Shown here piece by piece: positions 1 to 6,206 of a stretch of DNA of 6,206 nucleotides. The notes beneath the pieces are model-generated. The model was given only the letters and a program-made list of their open reading frames with translations, was not told the origin of the DNA and searched no databases. The translations under genes and the position numbers were made by a program. Numbering within the stretch: position 1 is the stretch's first letter; every line of letters begins with the position of its first letter. Source of the DNA: Geobacter sp. UBA5608 (lineage in GTDB: Bacteria; Desulfobacterota; Desulfuromonadia; Geobacterales; Pseudopelobacteraceae); assembly GCA_002424705.1 (NCBI GenBank), contig DIKW01000024.1:1-6206 (forward strand), in the 5' to 3' direction.

Positions 1-1476
<1,476 letters not shown>

Positions 1477-1480
1477 GCAG

Positions 1481-2032
1481 CTACTCCAGTATCTCGCGGG
1501 CCAGCTTCAGCATCTGTGCGCTGATTCTGAGTCCCTGGCGCTTGGCTTGACGATTGTTGGCGATAAAGGTCAGTCGATTGCGGTCCATACCCAATTCCAG
1601 CATCCCCCCGGCGAAGGCAAAACCATCGATATCAGAAACAGTCAGCACTGGTAGATCTCGCAGCCTGCCAAGCACCGTCGGCAGACGGCGCTGCTCCGAG
1701 GCGGCGATGAACAGCAGCTGACATTCAGACGCGCGCTCCGGTGAGGTGATGCGACGGATGACAATCTGTTTGCCCTTGATGCTCCTGCCTGTCAACTGAT
1801 CCAGCAGCGGTCCGAACGGGTCGTCGCCCAGCACCCCGATCGTGAAAGTGCCCGACGACAGCGCCGCCGCCGGCCAATCGACAAACTTGGGGGCGTTGTA
1901 CAGAAAAGCGGCCTTGAGCTGGTATTCGTTCGCGGTTTGCACGGCGACGGCAGCAGAACAGCCGACGACAAGCAGCAACGCCAGCTTCAGCCAGATACTA
2001 CTGCTAGAGATATGGCGGCACGCTCGGGACAT
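1481..2032 (-). CDS. YfiR/DUF4154-family periplasmic regulator
   Basis: Small secreted protein (183 residues) of the YfiR family. In Pseudomonas aeruginosa YfiR is the periplasmic repressor of the diguanylate cyclase YfiN. Family hallmarks visible here: EYQLKAAFLYNAPKFVDWP (36-54), IGVLGDDPFGPLLD (65-78), the basic strand IVIRRI (90-95), CQLLFIAASEQRRL (104-117), PVLTVSDIDGFAFAGGM (128-144) and the closing helix GLRISAQMLKLARE (167-180). The N-terminus has a hydrophobic core (LALLLVVGC), with either a lipobox VVGC (Cys25, next residue Ser) or a signal peptidase I site after AVA (28-30). So it is a lipoprotein or a soluble periplasmic protein; I cannot decide. The mature part holds only one further cysteine, Cys104, so the two disulfides I recall for P. 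aeruginosa YfiR cannot form within the chain. TAAGGA lies 5 bases before the ATG and includes the receptor stop codon; the kinase gene follows after 4 bases. By context its likely partner is that kinase's periplasmic domain. Confidence 0.92.
   Translation of the reverse strand: MSRACRHISSSSIWLKLALLLVVGCSAAVAVQTANEYQLKAAFLYNAPKFVDWPAAALSSGTFTIGVLGDDPFGPLLDQLTGRSIKGKQIVIRRITSPERASECQLLFIAASEQRRLPTVLGRLRDLPVLTVSDIDGFAFAGGMLELGMDRNRLTFIANNRQAKRQGLRISAQMLKLAREILE
1484..1487 (-). promoter_or_regulatory. Ribosome binding site of the membrane kinase gene
   Basis: GGAG on the minus strand, 7 bases before the ATG at 1474-1476 and lying in the last sense codons of the YfiR-family gene. It is a short site, but well spaced, and supports this start for the kinase. 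Confidence 0.6.
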
Positions 2033-2037
2033 ACTAG

Positions 2038-2043
2038 TCCTTA
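2038..2043 (-). promoter_or_regulatory. Ribosome binding site of the YfiR-family gene, overlapping the receptor stop codon
   Basis: TAAGGA on the minus strand, 5 bases before the ATG at 2030-2032. Its first three bases are the TAA stop of the receptor gene. Ribosomes finishing the receptor therefore end on the start signal of the next gene, which suggests coupled translation. Confidence 0.7.
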
Positions 2044-4068
2044 AAAGCGGTAAACAGCCTTGAAGCGCCAGCCGAAACCGTCCTGGCGGATGGTGTCCAT
2101 GGTATGGTCACTGCTGGCCGGATCGTCGTAGCGTTGATCAAACAGGTTGTACAGGCTCAGGCTGCAGTCAAGCCCCCTGATCCATTTCTGGCTGAACAGG
2201 GTCAGGTTGGTTACCACATGGTCACCGGTCCGGCTGCCCGCCAGGGTTGTGCGGTTACCCAGGTACTGCAGCTCGATACCTGACATCAGCTGCTCACCCA
2301 CAAGCGGCAGCACCAGATTGGCCTTAGCGCTATGCAGTGGTGAGTTGACCAGTCGCCGGTTGGTCTGGTCATCTTCCGCATGCTGGTAGCTGTAGCTGAT
2401 CCGCCCGCTGAGACCGCTGCGCCACTTGGCCTCCAGTTCTGCCTCGGCACCACGTACCGAGGCAGAACTGATATTGTCAAAGCTGTCTAGGGTTGGGTCG
2501 GCCGCGTCGGTCACCACGCGGATCATGTTGCTGATCTTGTTGTAGTAGGCCGACAGGGTCAGACGGTAGTGCTCGGACAGCCGCTGCTCATAGATCAACT
2601 CGTAAGTCCTGATCGTTTCAGGTTTGAGGCCGGGGTTTGCCTTCAGCCCAAGACCGGCCGCAGTGTAGTACAGCTCATAGTTGTTGGGGGCACGAAAGGC
2701 CTCGCCATAGACCAGTTTGATGGCGGCATGTTTGGTCGGTGAATAGATCAACGCCAGCCGCGGGTTGGCCTCGCCCCCGAACAGCTCGTAGTGGTCATAG
2801 CGCAGGCCGGCATTCAGGATAAGCCCCGTCAGGATGGTGTATTCGTCTTGCAGGAAGGCGGACCAGTTGATGGCATTGTGCTGCGTGTCAAGGTAGGAAC
2901 TAAAGGGTGCCTGGTCGTAATTGCTGAAGCTGGTGGAGCTGTAGGAAAGCCCTGCACCAGCGATCAGCAGGTGGTTGGTGCCCAGGAGTTTTGAAAGCTG
3001 CAGCTCCGTACCGACACGTCGGCTGGTGGATTCATCGCGGTTCAGTACGCCGCTGTAGACCCCTTCGCCGTAATAGTCGTAGTAGTCGTAGTAGAACCGC
3101 GCCAGCAGCCACAGATCATCAGGAAAGGCATGCTCGTACTTCAGGTTGACGTAGGTGTAGCGGTCGTTAGTGAAGTCGGGTCTGGCGTTGAAGTCGACAC
3201 CGTAGGAGCCGGTGGGGATATCCTTGCGTCGATCGGCATAGGCCGCCTGCAGGGTCAGATCGTGCCAACTGGCCGTGGCAAACAGGCTGCCGCTCCGTTC
3301 GCCATCCAGGTTGCGAGCCACCCCGTTGTTGGTGGCCGGGTCGTTAAAGGCGGGATAATACAGGCTGCGGTCGCCGGCGCTGTCGTAGTAGCTGCCGGAG
3401 ACAGACAGGGACAGATCATTGTCGAGGCGTGTGCCGTAGCTGATTCTACCCTTGTAGCTTTCGAAACCGCCGGCCGATCCGGCCAGTTCCATGCCACGCA
3501 GGCCGGTGCCGTGGCGGGTGATCACGTTGATTACGCCAAAAAAGGCGCTGTTGCCGTACAGCGATGAGGCCGGGCCGCGGATGATCTCTACCCGCTCCAC
3601 CAGATCGAGGTCGATGATGAAATCCTCACCTAAAAGGGCCGAATCATAGCTGCTTTCGTTGATCCGGTGCCCATCCACCAGCACCAGCAGCCGTGAGTTG
3701 TAATCGCCGGAGCGGCCGAAGCCCCGTACCCCGACGTAGCTGTAGTTGCGGTCGTTGCTGACGAAGAAACCGCGCTGGGCACGCAGCAGGTCGGCCAGGG
3801 TGCGGTAGCCGAACAGCTTGATGGTTTCGGCCGTGACCACTGAGATCGAGGATGGGGCCTCGCTGAGCGGCTGCTCAAACTTGGAGGCGCCTGAGATCGG
3901 GACGCTCAGCAGGTCGTCCAGCGAGCTGCTGAACAGGTCCGAGGGCTGAACGGCCTGAACGTCGGCGGCCTGGGCCTGAGCCGCCAGCATCAGCCCGAGG
4001 CAGCAGACGGCCAGCAGTAGACTGGCCTTGCCGGCCGCCAATGACGTCTGTCCGGAATGATCGAGCAT
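2041..4068 (-). CDS. TonB-dependent outer-membrane receptor
   Basis: Outer-membrane beta-barrel with an N-terminal plug, of the class that imports scarce ligands using TonB-ExbB-ExbD energy. Counting from the upstream ATG at 4086 (681 residues), a signal peptide with hydrophobic core LLLAVCCLGLMLAA ends near AQA (40). The plug spans about 75-195 and contains typical stretches: LSEAPSSISVVTAETI, VGVRGFGRSGDYNSR, LVLVDGHRIN, VERVEIIRGPASSLYG, FGVINVIT. The rest alternates in barrel fashion and ends in Tyr-Arg-Phe, the terminal aromatic recognised by the BAM machinery. Size is normal for the family. No STN signalling domain precedes the plug, unlike FecA-type transducers. I chose ATG 4066-4068 as the start because AAGGGAGG lies 7 bases before it. 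The ATG at 4084-4086, which overlaps the upstream stop, has no comparable site at good spacing; it would add six residues. The ligand cannot be told from sequence; siderophore, cobalamin, sugar or metal complexes are all possible. The link to YfiR and two kinases suggests sensing as well as, or instead of, uptake. Confidence 0.93.
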   Translation of the reverse strand: MLDHSGQTSLAAGKASLLLAVCCLGLMLAAQAQAADVQAVQPSDLFSSSLDDLLSVPISGASKFEQPLSEAPSSISVVTAETIKLFGYRTLADLLRAQRGFFVSNDRNYSYVGVRGFGRSGDYNSRLLVLVDGHRINESSYDSALLGEDFIIDLDLVERVEIIRGPASSLYGNSAFFGVINVITRHGTGLRGMELAGSAGGFESYKGRISYGTRLDNDLSLSVSGSYYDSAGDRSLYYPAFNDPATNNGVARNLDGERSGSLFATASWHDLTLQAAYADRRKDIPTGSYGVDFNARPDFTNDRYTYVNLKYEHAFPDDLWLLARFYYDYYDYYGEGVYSGVLNRDESTSRRVGTELQLSKLLGTNHLLIAGAGLSYSSTSFSNYDQAPFSSYLDTQHNAINWSAFLQDEYTILTGLILNAGLRYDHYELFGGEANPRLALIYSPTKHAAIKLVYGEAFRAPNNYELYYTAAGLGLKANPGLKPETIRTYELIYEQRLSEHYRLTLSAYYNKISNMIRVVTDAADPTLDSFDNISSASVRGAEAELEAKWRSGLSGRISYSYQHAEDDQTNRRLVNSPLHSAKANLVLPLVGEQLMSGIELQYLGNRTTLAGSRTGDHVVTNLTLFSQKWIRGLDCSLSLYNLFDQRYDDPASSDHTMDTIRQDGFGWRFKAVYRF
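3071..3094 (-). repeat. Short in-frame 9-base tandem repeat in the receptor gene
   Basis: About 2.7 copies of a 9-base unit (TAGTAGTCG on the plus strand; first copy begins TAATAGTCG). On the coding strand it gives YYDYYDYY, receptor residues 332-339 in the longer numbering. It lies at a barrel strand-to-loop turn. It is in frame, so a change in copy number would alter the loop without breaking the gene. Confidence 0.7.
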
Positions 4069-4075
4069 CTTCATT

Positions 4076-4082
4076 CCTCCCT

Positions 4083-4083
<1 letters not shown>
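4076..4083 (-). promoter_or_regulatory. Ribosome binding site that decides the receptor start
   Basis: AAGGGAGG on the minus strand, a near-perfect Shine-Dalgarno. It lies inside the first codons of the longer reading that begins at ATG 4086. It is 1 base from the ATG at 4072-4074, which is too close, and 7 bases from the ATG at 4066-4068, which is ideal. This favours initiation at 4068. Confidence 0.75.

Positions 4084-6206
<2,123 letters not shown>

Noticed and set aside
2033..2045. Possible promoter or terminator between the receptor and the YfiR gene
   Set aside because: The gap is 8 bases and is taken up by the ribosome binding site; there is no room for a promoter and no hairpin with a T-run.
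3130..3567. Plus-strand open frame (145 codons) with Val/Ala/Gly-rich translation opposite the receptor
   Set aside because: It is the reverse image of alternating beta-strand codons in the receptor; no start signal or domain was found.

Overview
The whole window is one tightly packed minus-strand gene cluster, read from right to left, and all of it looks like signal transduction across a Gram-negative envelope. Four genes are visible: (1) a soluble hybrid histidine kinase with GAF-like sensor, HisKA, HATPase, receiver and HPt modules (4083-6206, 5' end beyond the right edge); (2) a TonB-dependent outer-membrane receptor (2041-4068, possibly from 4086); (3) a small secreted YfiR/DUF4154-family protein (1481-2032); (4) a membrane-anchored histidine kinase with a YfiN/CHASE8-like periplasmic domain, HAMP, HisKA and HATPase (1-1476, 3' end beyond the left edge). 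The junctions are a 4-base overlap, an 8-base gap and a 4-base gap, so a single transcript with translational coupling is likely. There is no intergenic stretch long enough to hold a promoter or terminator. The operon promoter must lie to the right of the window and its end to the left.

The outer-membrane receptor ending in a C-terminal Phe, the moderately high GC and the style of the hybrid kinases point to a Gram-negative proteobacterium or relative. A Geobacter/Trichlorobacter-type member of Desulfuromonadota (former Deltaproteobacteria) is my best guess, made from recall of similar proteins and not from a search.

How the genes may work together (inference): in the studied YfiBNR system, periplasmic YfiR represses the inner-membrane diguanylate cyclase YfiN by binding its periplasmic domain, and the outer-membrane lipoprotein YfiB relieves this. 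Here the YfiR relative sits next to a protein that keeps the YfiN-like periplasmic sensor and HAMP but carries a histidine kinase where YfiN has GGDEF. A TonB-dependent receptor sits where an outer-membrane partner would be expected. The cluster therefore reads as an outer membrane to periplasm to inner membrane to cytoplasm relay, with a second, soluble kinase carrying its own receiver and HPt. The two kinases are paralogs whose catalytic cores align without a gap. No DNA-binding or c-di-GMP output domain is visible in the window.
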